Below are positions 1 to 8,949 of a DNA stretch of 64,000 bases, one piece after another. The notes under the pieces were generated by a model. It saw only the letters and a program-made list of their open reading frames with translations. It was not told the origin of the DNA and ran no database searches. The position numbers were made by a program, and so were the translations under genes. The stretch comes from Candidatus Zhuqueibacterota bacterium (GTDB lineage Bacteria; Zhuqueibacterota; Zhuqueibacteria; Residuimicrobiales; Oceaniaggregativiventaceae): NCBI GenBank assembly GCA_014728115.1, contig WJME01000190.1, positions 1 to 64,000 of the forward strand, given 5' to 3'. Each line of letters opens with the position of its first letter. Position 1 is the stretch's first letter.

Positions 1-105
1 CTTTCGAGAAACAATGCCTATCTCTTGCTCCCGATCTCTCTTGATTGGCAAGAATCCCCCCGTGGTATTCCCGGACACAGTTTGAAGAAAAGTAAATGCC
101 TTTAA
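1..105 (+). CDS. possible 3' end of an unidentified gene
   Basis: A reading frame is open from the window edge to a TAA at 103-105 (34 codons, ending ...GIPGHSLKKSKCL). It would converge on argC with a few bases of overlap. Codon use looks like that of the neighbours, but the stretch is too short to identify. A frame on the minus strand is also open here from a GTG at 78, without a good ribosome site. Either, or neither, may be real. Confidence 0.25.
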   Translation, partial: LSRNNAYLLLPISLDWQESPRGIPGHSLKKSKCL

Positions 106-1121
106 ATCAATGCTGTGGTTTCCGGCCAGTTCATCATGATATTCATGTTTTGTACTGCTTGCCAGCTGGCGCCTTTGCCCAGATTGTCTATCGCTGAAAA
201 GACCACGATTTGATTCGTCTCCGGGAAGGACAAGACATGTAAGAAACAGTGATTGCTGTTTTGCGCCAGGCGCGTAGAAGGGATATCGTCGAGGACGTGA
301 ACAAACGCTTCGGACTCGTAAGCATCGCGTAAAATTTGCATGGCATCTCTGTCCGCGATAGCATTTTTTGCAGTAAAATAGACACAGGAAAAAATCCCTC
401 TTGCCATAGGAACCAGCTGGGGGGTGAAAAGAATGTGTCCTGGTGAAAAAGCGTCTCTTTGCAGGATGGTTTCCATCTCTCCGACGTGCCGATGCACGCG
501 ACCCGCTTTATAGGCTACAACATTTTCGTTCGCTTCCATAAAATGCGAGGCTCGTGAAAGCGTCTTTCCTGCCCCGGAAAGTCCGGATTTTGAGTCAATG
601 ATGATCGGTTGCTCGGCTATGAGATCTTGTTGATTAAATGGCAACAGGGCTAACAAGGCACTGGTAGGATAGCAACCCGGATTGCCCACGATTTTGGCGC
701 CTTGGACCTCTTTTCGATACCATTCCGGTAATCCATAGACGGCCTGAGAGAGTAATTCCGGTGCTTTGTGGGGCTGATGATACCACCTGTCATACTCTTG
801 AGCATCGGCAAAGCGAAAATCCGCTCCCAGATCGATTATTTTACACCCTTGAGAGAAAAACGACTTGCCCAGGCGTGCTGATTCACCGGCTGGTAAGCAG
901 AGAAAAACAAGCTCCACAGGGTGATCGAGGGCTTGATCTGCAGAGATAAATATCATATCCGATGGCAAAGAAAACTGGGGAAAATAGGAACAGAGTTTCT
1001 GACCCTGTTCTTTTTCTGACGTTGCAAATGCCAATTCTATATTTGGGTGCCTGGCGATCAGCAACAACAGCTCTTCTCCGGTATACCCTGTGGCACCGAC
1101 AATTCCGACTCTAGCTTTCAT
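102..1121 (-). CDS. argC: N-acetyl-gamma-glutamyl-phosphate reductase
   Basis: Cytosolic NADPH-dependent enzyme of arginine synthesis that reduces N-acetylglutamyl phosphate to the semialdehyde. The 339 residues match the family length. The N-terminus has the nucleotide-binding motif GATGYTGEEL (9-18), and the catalytic cysteine is Cys150 in GNPGCYPTSA. The conserved SGAGK and HRHVGE segments follow. It is the last gene of the ilv-leu-arg operon, and its ATG overlaps the end of proC by 11 bases, so translation is probably coupled. No terminator is visible in the 101 bases after it. The assignment is secure. Confidence 0.96.
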   Translation of the reverse strand: MKARVGIVGATGYTGEELLLLIARHPNIELAFATSEKEQGQKLCSYFPQFSLPSDMIFISADQALDHPVELVFLCLPAGESARLGKSFFSQGCKIIDLGADFRFADAQEYDRWYHQPHKAPELLSQAVYGLPEWYRKEVQGAKIVGNPGCYPTSALLALLPFNQQDLIAEQPIIIDSKSGLSGAGKTLSRASHFMEANENVVAYKAGRVHRHVGEMETILQRDAFSPGHILFTPQLVPMARGIFSCVYFTAKNAIADRDAMQILRDAYESEAFVHVLDDIPSTRLAQNSNHCFLHVLSFPETNQIVVFSAIDNLGKGASWQAVQNMNIMMNWPETTALI

Positions 1122-1959
1122 TTTTTAACCCGTTATTTTTTCGCAATATCTGACTCAACTCGGTTGCCCTCCGGGTCGCTGTTTCCACTGCTCTGATCAT
1201 CATTGGGCGTAATCCATGTCTTTCCAATTCCTGAATGGCTGCGATAGCGGTACCGCCGGGTGTGGTAACATGATCTTTTAATACGGCAGGGTGGACATTG
1301 GTTTCCTGCACGAGCTTTGCCGATCCCAGAACGGTTTGAGTTGCCAGTTTGAGCGCCACATCTCTGGGAAGCCCCATCATGACACCGCCATCGGTTAACG
1401 CTTCGATGATCATATAGATATAGGCCGGCCCACTGCCGCTCAACCCTGTGATGACATCCATGAGATGTTCGGGAACGATCTGCACTTTGCCGACGGCCTC
1501 GCAAATTTGTACTGCCAAAAGTTTGTGTTCTTCTTGTGCAAATTCTCCAAGACAAAGCCCCATGGCGCCTTCTCCAACGACAACAGGAATATTTGGCATC
1601 ACGCGAATAACCGGGTTGTTTTTAGCGATCACATCATTGATAGTATCAGAAGTGATACCGGCAAGAATCGAAACGATCAGTTGTTCTGGCCGGATGACTG
1701 TCTTGATGTGATCCAGGACGTTTAGAACCGCCTGTGGCTTTACGCACAAGACCACAATGTCAGCCTCTGAAACCGCTTTTTGATTATCCTGGCTGGTTCT
1801 GATGTGATATTGACTGTTCATAGAATCGAGACGTGATTGCAAAATGTCTGTGGCAATAATATTTTCAGGACGAGATAATTTGGCATTAATCAAGCCGCTC
1901 ATCAGGGCTTCGCCCATATTACCGGAACCGATAAAAGTGATCTTTTTTTGTAATAGCAC
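1111..1959 (-). CDS. proC: pyrroline-5-carboxylate reductase
   Basis: Catalyses the last step of proline synthesis, NAD(P)H-dependent reduction of pyrroline-5-carboxylate. The Rossmann motif IGSGNMGEA is close to the N-terminus, and the family signature GLSGSGPAYIYMIIEALTDGG is in the second half. I place the start at the GTG at 1959 (282 aa) because GGAGAG lies just upstream and the protein then begins like other ProC proteins. A longer frame reaches an ATG at 2010 but would run 38 bases into argJ. Its position between argJ and argC is unusual for proC and ties proline to arginine synthesis from glutamate. Confidence 0.94.
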   Translation of the reverse strand: MLLQKKITFIGSGNMGEALMSGLINAKLSRPENIIATDILQSRLDSMNSQYHIRTSQDNQKAVSEADIVVLCVKPQAVLNVLDHIKTVIRPEQLIVSILAGITSDTINDVIAKNNPVIRVMPNIPVVVGEGAMGLCLGEFAQEEHKLLAVQICEAVGKVQIVPEHLMDVITGLSGSGPAYIYMIIEALTDGGVMMGLPRDVALKLATQTVLGSAKLVQETNVHPAVLKDHVTTPGGTAIAAIQELERHGLRPMMIRAVETATRRATELSQILRKNNGLKNES

Positions 1960-1972
1960 GACGCTCTCCAGA

Positions 1973-3178
1973 CTAGGTGTGATATTCTGCATTAATGGTA
2001 ATATACTCATGTGTCAGGTCGCAAGTATAGACCTGGCTGGTGAAAGAACCGCAATTCAAAGAAATGTCAATGCTTAATTCCGTTTCTGCAAGTGCATGTT
2101 GCATTTTTTTCTCGTCATATTCGATTGCACAGCCGTCCCTGGCAACGTTGATTCCGGCTATTTTGATTTCGAATCCATTCGGATCGATCCGGATCCCTGT
2201 CGATCCCACTGCCGATACGATTCGTCCCCAATTTGGATCTTGACCATATAGTGCGGTTTTTACAAGCATCGAATTGGCAATGGCTCTGGCCGCTTTTTTT
2301 GCGTCTTGTTCGCTTGAGGCCTCTCGCACCGTTATAGTGATCACCTTGGTAGCACCTTCTCCGTCTCTGGCGAGAAGCAAAGTCATCTCGAGCAATAGTT
2401 GGTGCAGGGCCTTTTCAAACGTCTCATAATCCGCATTCTTGGATTCGATTTTCGGCGCTCCACTCTGACCGTTTGCGAGCGCAAGAAAACAATCGTTCGT
2501 GCTCATTTCGCCATCAATGGTCAATGCATTCAAGGTGCCATTCACCACGCGCTTGAGCGCATTTTTTAACAGGTGCGCTTTGATGGCGATATCTGTCGTC
2601 ACGATGCAGATCATGGTTGCCATATTGGGTTGAATCATTCCACTACCCTTGGCAATGGCTCCGATGCTTACCGGCACGCCTTGCAAATCAAAGGTGATTG
2701 CGCGGTGTTTGGGACGCGTATCCGTGGTCATGATCGCCTCGGCCGCTCTTTCTCCGCCATTTATGGCCAGAGAAGAGGTGATGCGGGCGATACCATTTCG
2801 GATGATTCCCATGGGTAAATAGTGCCCAATGACCCCGGTCGAAGCGATCAAGATCGTATCGGGCACGAGGTGTAAGGCTTTTGCTGTCCACTGAATCATT
2901 TGCCGGGCATCTTGCATGCCCTGTTCTCCGGTACACGCATTGGCATTGCCGCTATTGATGAGAATTGCCTGAGCGACACCTGAATCGATCTGCTTTTTGC
3001 ATAACACGACAGGAGCGGCGGCTAATGAGCTTGTCGTAAACAATGCTGCTGCAGCCGCCGGAGTGTCGCTTACAATAAGAGCCAGGTCTGGTTTTTCATC
3101 TTTGAGTCCGCAATGCAATCCATCTGCCCGAAATCCTTTAGGTGACGTCACAGATCCATCAAAGATTTCACTGTTCAT
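1973..3178 (-). CDS. argJ: bifunctional glutamate N-acetyltransferase / ornithine acetyltransferase
   Basis: Transfers acetyl from N-acetylornithine to glutamate (cyclic arginine pathway); some homologues also use acetyl-CoA. The 401-residue precursor carries the self-cleavage motif KGSGMIQPNMATMI, with cleavage expected between Ala187 and Thr188, the latter becoming the nucleophile. The oxyanion segment STGVIG is at about 113-118, and the C-terminus GSFTSQVYTCDLTHEYI is typical. It overlaps cimA upstream by 11 bases and is followed 13 bases later by proC. No argA, argB or argD lies in this window. Confidence 0.96.
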   Translation of the reverse strand: MNSEIFDGSVTSPKGFRADGLHCGLKDEKPDLALIVSDTPAAAAALFTTSSLAAAPVVLCKKQIDSGVAQAILINSGNANACTGEQGMQDARQMIQWTAKALHLVPDTILIASTGVIGHYLPMGIIRNGIARITSSLAINGGERAAEAIMTTDTRPKHRAITFDLQGVPVSIGAIAKGSGMIQPNMATMICIVTTDIAIKAHLLKNALKRVVNGTLNALTIDGEMSTNDCFLALANGQSGAPKIESKNADYETFEKALHQLLLEMTLLLARDGEGATKVITITVREASSEQDAKKAARAIANSMLVKTALYGQDPNWGRIVSAVGSTGIRIDPNGFEIKIAGINVARDGCAIEYDEKKMQHALAETELSIDISLNCGSFTSQVYTCDLTHEYITINAEYHT

Positions 3179-4769
3179 GGACGTCCTTGTTATCTTTGAT
3201 TAGCTTGTAGCTGATACTGTCTACCAGCGCCAGCCAGCTGGCCTGGATAATATTCTCTGAAACGCCCACAGTGCCCCATACGGAAACATCATCCGAAGAT
3301 TCGATAAACACTCTTACCTGAGCTGCGGTGGCTTTTTCGCTGTTCAGAACCCGAACTTTATAATCGACAAGATGCAATGACTTCATGGTCGGGTAAAAAG
3401 GTTCCAGTGCCTTACGCAAGGCCTTGTCTAAAGCATCTACCGGGCCATGGCCTTCTGCTGCGGTATGTTCGACAATATTGTTGACTCTGATTTTCAGCAC
3501 CGCTTCTGACTCGATGGAATCATCTTCACGTTTGTCAATGAGAACCCTGGCGCTGAGCAGTTCAAAAAAGGGCTTGTACTGTCCAGTGGCTTTCATGAAC
3601 AACACCTGCAGCGAGCCATCCGCGCCTTCGAATTGATACCCAAGGTGTTCCATCTCTTTCAGGTGATGAACGATGTTTTTGACATCATGGCCGTTTCCAC
3701 TCAGATCGATACCCATTTCTTCGGCTTTTTGCAAAATATTGCTCTGTCCGGACTGGTCTGAAACCAAAACGCGCTGGTGGTTGCCGATAAGCGAGGGGTC
3801 GATGTGTTCATAAGTCTGCCTGTTACGTCGAATAGCACTCACGTGAATTCCCCCCTTGTGTGCAAAGGCACTGTTGCCCACATAGGGTGCTTCCTCGCGG
3901 TGAGCGAGGTTGGCCAGTTCACTTACATAGCGAGAGAGATTTGTGAGTGACGAGAGGTTTACCTTTTCTTTGACTTTTGTATCGCACTTTAGAGCGACAT
4001 TGGCGATCACAGAACACAAGTTGGCATTCCCGCAACGTTCACCATAGCCATTGATGGTGCCCTGGACATGATTCAGGCCGCGATTCACTGCTGCTACTGT
4101 ATTGGCGACAGCGACATCGCTATCATTATGGGCATGGATACCAAAAGGCACACCCAGATCGAGGGCAAGCGATGCTTCGATGATCTCAAGCAATTCATGT
4201 ACCAGGGTCCCTCCGTTGGTATCACAAAGCACGATCCTTTCTGCTCCTGCCTCAACCGCGGTCTGCAAGGTCTGCAATGCATATTCCGGGTTTGCCTTGT
4301 AACCATCGAAATAATGCTCAGCATCATAAATGACCATTTTATCGTGCTGTTTCAAATAATCGATGGAATCGTGAATCAGTTCCAGATTTTTTTCCAGGGT
4401 CGTACGAAGTCCTTCGGTAACGTGTAAATTCCATGATTTGCCGAATATCGTGACCACCGGTGTTTTGGCGGCCAACAATAGCCGGATATTTGTATCTTCG
4501 AACACCTGGGATTTTACCCGACGGGTACTGCCAAATGCAGCTATTCGTGCATTCTTCCATTCTATCTCTGCGGCCTGTTCAAAAAATTCCATGTCTTTGG
4601 GATTGGAACCTGGCCAGCCGCCTTCGATAAAATCGACGCCAAAGTCATCCAGTTTTTTGGCGATTTTAATCTTGTCATCCACAGAAAACGAGATCCCTTC
4701 GCTCTGGGCGCCGTCTCGTAATGTGGTGTCATAGATTTCTAGATAATCTAGTTTCATAAACTTCCTCAT
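3168..4769 (-). CDS. cimA: (R)-citramalate synthase
   Basis: Condenses acetyl-CoA with pyruvate to citramalate, the threonine-independent entry to isoleucine. The N-terminal HMGL-type barrel begins IYDTTLRDGAQSEG and continues with GGWPGSNPKD, which separates CimA from LeuA (the leuA gene is also present at 5873-7405). The metal-binding HAHND motif follows (GIHAHNDSDVAVANT), and a C-terminal LeuA-type allosteric domain occupies roughly 390-533. The start could be the ATG at 4769 or the fifth codon (MKLDYLEIYDTTLRD). It sits between leuB and argJ, which suggests isoleucine is made here through citramalate. Confidence 0.93.
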   Translation of the reverse strand: MRKFMKLDYLEIYDTTLRDGAQSEGISFSVDDKIKIAKKLDDFGVDFIEGGWPGSNPKDMEFFEQAAEIEWKNARIAAFGSTRRVKSQVFEDTNIRLLLAAKTPVVTIFGKSWNLHVTEGLRTTLEKNLELIHDSIDYLKQHDKMVIYDAEHYFDGYKANPEYALQTLQTAVEAGAERIVLCDTNGGTLVHELLEIIEASLALDLGVPFGIHAHNDSDVAVANTVAAVNRGLNHVQGTINGYGERCGNANLCSVIANVALKCDTKVKEKVNLSSLTNLSRYVSELANLAHREEAPYVGNSAFAHKGGIHVSAIRRNRQTYEHIDPSLIGNHQRVLVSDQSGQSNILQKAEEMGIDLSGNGHDVKNIVHHLKEMEHLGYQFEGADGSLQVLFMKATGQYKPFFELLSARVLIDKREDDSIESEAVLKIRVNNIVEHTAAEGHGPVDALDKALRKALEPFYPTMKSLHLVDYKVRVLNSEKATAAQVRVFIESSDDVSVWGTVGVSENIIQASWLALVDSISYKLIKDNKDVHEQ

Positions 4770-4789
4770 CTGCTGGGGAATCCATATAA

Positions 4790-5860
4790 TTATGGCAATA
4801 TATTTTCAATCTCTTTACAGATCGCATCTCCCATTTCCTGGGTGTTGAGGGTCGTGGTTTTTGTGTCTGCTATATCCGGGGTACGCGCTCCTTTTTCGAG
4901 CACAGCAGCAATGGCGTTTTCAATCGCTTGTGCTTCTTCCAACAATGAAAAGGAATGCTTTAGCATCATCGAAACCGAGGCAATGGTGGCAATGGGATTT
5001 GCTTTGTTTTGTCCTGCAATATCAGGTGCGGATCCATGCACCGGTTCGTACAAGGCTGTTTTGGCGCCCAGGCTGGCGGACGGCAACATGCCGAGTGATC
5101 CTGTTAGCATCGAGGCCTGATCAGACAGGATATCGCCAAACATATTGCCGGTGAGAATGACATCGAATTGTTTTGGCCACCGTACCAATTGCATGGCAGC
5201 GTTATCCACATACATGTGAACGAGTTCCACATCCGGATATTCCTGAGCGACCTGCAAAACGACTTTGCGCCAAAACTGTGAAACCTGCAATACGTTTGCC
5301 TTGTCAACAGAGGTCACGCGTTTGTTTCGTTTCCGGGCCGCATCAAAAGCAATTCTGGCGATTCTTTCGACTTCATGTCGTTCATAGACCATGGTATTGT
5401 AACCCCTGTCCTCCTCTATGGCGGCGGGTTTACCAAAATAGATCCCTCCGGTCAATTCACGCACAATAAGGATATCGATATCTTGGATGATTTCCGGTTT
5501 CAATGTCGAGGCATTGATCAGACCCGGATAAATCTTTGCCGGACGCAGATTGGCAAAGAGACCCAGCCCTTCTCGCAGGCCCAGCAGACCGCGTTCAGGA
5601 CGTTTATCAGAGGGACCGTTATCCCATTTGGGATCTCCGATCGCCCCCAGCAATACCGCATCTGATGCACGGCAGATATCCAGGGTTTCGGAAGGCAGGG
5701 GGGTGTCATGACGTTCGAGAGCGACTCCACCCACATCTGCATAATCAAACAAAAGATCTATAGAACGAATTTCAGAGATACACTTTAGAACCTTGACAGC
5801 TTCTGATACCACTTCGGGTCCGATACCATCACCCGGCAACACAGCGATTTTCAGTTGCAT
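4790..5860 (-). CDS. leuB: 3-isopropylmalate dehydrogenase
   Basis: NAD-dependent oxidative decarboxylation of 3-isopropylmalate in leucine synthesis; in citramalate-using organisms the same enzyme can act on the 3-methylmalate intermediate. The 356 residues match the family. Visible landmarks are [11 protein letters not shown] near the N-terminus, [12 protein letters not shown], and the [20 protein letters not shown] segment with its metal-binding aspartates. It lies 12 bases after leuA and 20 bases before cimA in the operon. No leuC or leuD (isopropylmalate isomerase) is in the window. Confidence 0.97.
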   Translation of the reverse strand: MQLKIAVLPGDGIGPEVVSEAVKVLKCISEIRSIDLLFDYADVGGVALERHDTPLPSETLDICRASDAVLLGAIGDPKWDNGPSDKRPERGLLGLREGLGLFANLRPAKIYPGLINASTLKPEIIQDIDILIVRELTGGIYFGKPAAIEEDRGYNTMVYERHEVERIARIAFDAARKRNKRVTSVDKANVLQVSQFWRKVVLQVAQEYPDVELVHMYVDNAAMQLVRWPKQFDVILTGNMFGDILSDQASMLTGSLGMLPSASLGAKTALYEPVHGSAPDIAGQNKANPIATIASVSMMLKHSFSLLEEAQAIENAIAAVLEKGARTPDIADTKTTTLNTQEMGDAICKEIENILP

Positions 5861-5872
5861 AGTCTCCCCTGT

Positions 5873-7405
5873 TTACGGTTGTGAGTTTTCATGGTCTTCG
5901 ATAGATATCAGCCGGTTAATCGCTTTTAGATAGGCGCGGATACTGGCTTCGATGACATCTGTGCTGGCCCCTTGTCCGACGTATTTTTTGTCATCCTTGA
6001 CAAGCCTCACGACCACCTCACCCATAGCATCTTTGCCGCCAGTCACGCCGCGCAGGCTGTATTCGGTCAATCGGGTCGGCAGATTTACAATTTTATCGAT
6101 GGCTTTATAGACAGCATCCACAGGGCCGTCTCCGACAGCTGCTTCCTGGATGGTTTCGCCATTTTTTTTCAATCCCACAGTCGCAGTCGGGATGGCGCGA
6201 TTGCCGCTAAGGATATGAAAATAATCGAGTTGATAGATTTCTTCGGCGCTGATATGTTCATCTGCCACCAGTGCGATAATATCTTCATCAAACACTTCCT
6301 TTTTTTTGTCCGCGACTTCAAGAAAGCGTTCATAGACCTGGTTGAGTTCTTCTGTCGGCAATTCATATCCCAATTCAGCCAGGCGTTGTTTCAGACCATG
6401 CCGGCCAGAGTGACGACCCAGCACGATTTTATTCGATTCCAGGCCAATATCCATCGGCGTCATGATTTCATAAGTGCTGGCATCTTTGATGACGGCATCC
6501 TGGTGAATACCCGATTCATGCGCAAAGGCATTGGCCCCAACAATCGCTTTGTTGGGTTGAATAGGCATCCCCATCAGGCTGCTCACGAGCCGGCTCGTGC
6601 GCATGATTTCATGAGTATTGATCTGCGTCGTTTTATTATAAAAATCATTGCGTGTCTTGAGAGCCATGACAATTTCTTCGAGCGATGCATTGCCGGCCCG
6701 TTCTCCGACGCCATTGATGGTCACCTCGACTTGCTGCGCACCTTGATAGACTGCCGAAAGAGTGTTTGCCACAGCGAGTCCGAGATCATTATGGCAATGA
6801 ACGCTGAGGATAGCCTTGTCCATGTTGGGGACATTGTTAAAGATATCCTTGATCAGAGCACCGAATTGGTCGGGTGTGGCATAGCCGACTGTATCAGGGA
6901 TATTGATGACGCTTGCTCCTGCATCGATCGCCGCTTCGATGATTCGGAAAAGAAAGTCTTTTCCTGTTCGCGCCGAGTCTTCCGGGGAGAATTCCACATC
7001 ATCTACATACTGTTTAGCCCGTTTGACCCCGGCGACGGCCATATTCAGGATATCGTCTTCTTTTTTACGAAATTTTTTTTCCATGTGAATTTTTGAAGTG
7101 GCTACAAATGTGTGGATGCGAGGGCGTTCGGCGGATTTTAAGGCTTGTCCGGCTGCGTCGATATCCGCTTCTACACATCGGGCCAGGCCGACGATGGCCG
7201 GGCCGTGCACCTCTTCTGAAATCAGCTTGACGGCATCGAACTGAACTTTGGAGGAAACAGGAAATCCTGCTTCGATAGCATCCACGTTCAAACGGGCCAG
7301 TTGATGGGCAATGGTCAGCTTGTCATTGATTCCGAGGCTGGCACCGGGTGATTGCTCGCCGTCTCTTAAAGTGGTATCAAATACCTGTATATGATTTTTA
7401 TCCAT
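5873..7405 (-). CDS. leuA: 2-isopropylmalate synthase
   Basis: Condenses acetyl-CoA with 2-ketoisovalerate, the committed step to leucine. With the ATG at 7405 it has 510 residues and begins MDKNHIQVFDTTLRDGEQSPG, as is standard for LeuA. An upstream extension of the frame would overlap the end of ilvC and is rejected. The barrel carries HCHNDLGLAVANT (metal ligands) and NGVGERAGNAS. The C-terminal 120 residues or so form the leucine-binding regulatory domain. It sits 11 bases after ilvC. Confidence 0.96.
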   Translation of the reverse strand: MDKNHIQVFDTTLRDGEQSPGASLGINDKLTIAHQLARLNVDAIEAGFPVSSKVQFDAVKLISEEVHGPAIVGLARCVEADIDAAGQALKSAERPRIHTFVATSKIHMEKKFRKKEDDILNMAVAGVKRAKQYVDDVEFSPEDSARTGKDFLFRIIEAAIDAGASVINIPDTVGYATPDQFGALIKDIFNNVPNMDKAILSVHCHNDLGLAVANTLSAVYQGAQQVEVTINGVGERAGNASLEEIVMALKTRNDFYNKTTQINTHEIMRTSRLVSSLMGMPIQPNKAIVGANAFAHESGIHQDAVIKDASTYEIMTPMDIGLESNKIVLGRHSGRHGLKQRLAELGYELPTEELNQVYERFLEVADKKKEVFDEDIIALVADEHISAEEIYQLDYFHILSGNRAIPTATVGLKKNGETIQEAAVGDGPVDAVYKAIDKIVNLPTRLTEYSLRGVTGGKDAMGEVVVRLVKDDKKYVGQGASTDVIEASIRAYLKAINRLISIEDHENSQP

Positions 7406-7416
7406 AATGGTCCCTG

Positions 7417-8406
7417 TTATTTCTTGATCCAACTCATCATGCTGCGCAACTGCGCCCCGACAGCTTCCATTTCTGTTTCTGCGAGTTCGCGTCGCAAGGC
7501 TTTGAAACGGGGGCTCTTGGCCTGGTTTTCCAGAACCCACTCGGTTGCAAATGTTCCGGTTTGGATCTCGGCTAGGATCTCTTGCATGGCCATGCGACTT
7601 TCTTCATTGACAACGCGCGGGCCACGGGTGAGTCCTCCAAATTCGGCGGTATCGCTCACAGAATAATACATTCCTGCCATACCTCCTTCATAAATCAAAT
7701 CAACAATGAGCTTCATCTCATGCAAACATTCAAAATAGGCGACTTCTTGTTTATAGCCGGCATCCACAAGCGTCTCAAATCCGGCTCGCATCAGTTCCAT
7801 GACTCCGCCGCAAAGCACAGCTTGTTCACCGAACAGATCGGTCTCGGTTTCTTCGCGAAACGTTGTCTCAATGACCCCGGCTTTTGTGCCGCCAATACCC
7901 TGTGCATAGGCCAGGGCAAACTCTTTGGCCTGGCCTGTAGCATCCTGCTGGATGGCAATGAGGCAGGGTACGCCTCTGCCTTCGGTATATTGTCTGCGTA
8001 CCAGATGGCCCGGTCCTTTCGGGGCAATCATGATGATATCAACAGAATCCGGAGGCTCGATTTGTGAATAATGAATATTGAATCCATGGGAAAAGGCCAG
8101 AACATTGCCTTTTTGCAAATTGGGCAATACATCCTCTTCAAAAACGTTGGGCTGTACCAGGTCTGGCACCAGCATCATGATCAGATCCGCTTCTGCGGCA
8201 GCTTGAGCATTTGTTTTGACGGTCAAGCCGGATTCTTTGGCTTTTTCCCAGGATTTGCTGTTGGGATAGAGGCCGACCACCACATCGACGCCGCTGTCGT
8301 GTAAATTCAGGGCATGAGCATGTCCCTGGCTTCCGTATCCTATTACCGCTACTTTTTTGCCCTGTAATAGATTTAGATCAGCATCGTTCTCATAATAAAT
8401 TTTCAT
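7417..8406 (-). CDS. ilvC: ketol-acid reductoisomerase, class I
   Basis: Isomerises and reduces acetolactate or acetohydroxybutyrate in valine, leucine and isoleucine synthesis; needs Mg and NAD(P)H. The 329-residue length is that of class I enzymes. The dinucleotide motif is [14 protein letters not shown], followed by the cofactor-selecting loop [20 protein letters not shown] and [16 protein letters not shown] carry the catalytic and metal-binding residues. It is separated from ilvN by about 54 bases and followed closely by leuA. Confidence 0.97.
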   Translation of the reverse strand: MKIYYENDADLNLLQGKKVAVIGYGSQGHAHALNLHDSGVDVVVGLYPNSKSWEKAKESGLTVKTNAQAAAEADLIMMLVPDLVQPNVFEEDVLPNLQKGNVLAFSHGFNIHYSQIEPPDSVDIIMIAPKGPGHLVRRQYTEGRGVPCLIAIQQDATGQAKEFALAYAQGIGGTKAGVIETTFREETETDLFGEQAVLCGGVMELMRAGFETLVDAGYKQEVAYFECLHEMKLIVDLIYEGGMAGMYYSVSDTAEFGGLTRGPRVVNEESRMAMQEILAEIQTGTFATEWVLENQAKSPRFKALRRELAETEMEAVGAQLRSMMSWIKK

Positions 8407-8460
8407 TTCACATCTCCATTTTGCCTGCTATTCGGTTCATCTTTGATTGGGGTTAATGAA

Positions 8461-8949
8461 TCAGGTGACACGATGATTGGAATCGCGAACCATGGCAATA
8501 CCTCCGGTACGTGCCACTTCTTTGATACCAAAGGGTTTGAGCGTCTCCAGAAACGCGTTGATTTTGGATTCGCTGCCGGTCAGCTCCAGAGTCATGCTCT
8601 TTTGGCTGATATCCACGACCTTGGCCCTGAAAATACCCACCAGTTGCGAAATATCGTTTCTTTTTGTAGGTGGACAATTGACTTTCACCAGAACAAGTTC
8701 ACGTCCTACAAAATCATTCTCTGTGACGTCGGTGACACGAATCACATCGATGAGTTTGTTGAGCTGCTTGTTGACTTGTTCGATCACTGCATCATCACCC
8801 TTGACTGTTAGCGTGATCCGGGCTGTTTCGGCATCCATTTTTCCCACACTTAGGCTGTCGATATTAAATCCTCTCGCGCTGAAAAGGCCGGCTATCCTTG
8901 CCAGGACACCGGAACTGTTTTCGACTTCTAAATTGATAATATGTCGCAT
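8461..8949 (-). CDS. ilvN: acetolactate synthase small (regulatory) subunit
   Basis: Regulatory partner of IlvB; an N-terminal ACT domain (HIINLEVENSSGVLARIAGLFSARGFNIDSL) binds valine in the family, followed by the C-terminal ALS_ss domain (about 80-162). Its ATG overlaps the TAA of ilvB by one base (TAATG), which indicates translational coupling and matched expression of the two subunits. The length of 162 aa is normal. It could equally be called ilvH. Confidence 0.95.
   Translation of the reverse strand: MRHIINLEVENSSGVLARIAGLFSARGFNIDSLSVGKMDAETARITLTVKGDDAVIEQVNKQLNKLIDVIRVTDVTENDFVGRELVLVKVNCPPTKRNDISQLVGIFRAKVVDISQKSMTLELTGSESKINAFLETLKPFGIKEVARTGGIAMVRDSNHRVT

Noticed and set aside
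5972-7096. 374-codon open frame on the plus strand opposite leuA
   Set aside because: The leuA protein on the minus strand is unmistakable over the same DNA; the antisense frame has no ribosome site or family features.
7406-7540. 45-codon N-terminal extension of LeuA
   Set aside because: It overlaps the conserved end of ilvC and is unlike any LeuA N-terminus.
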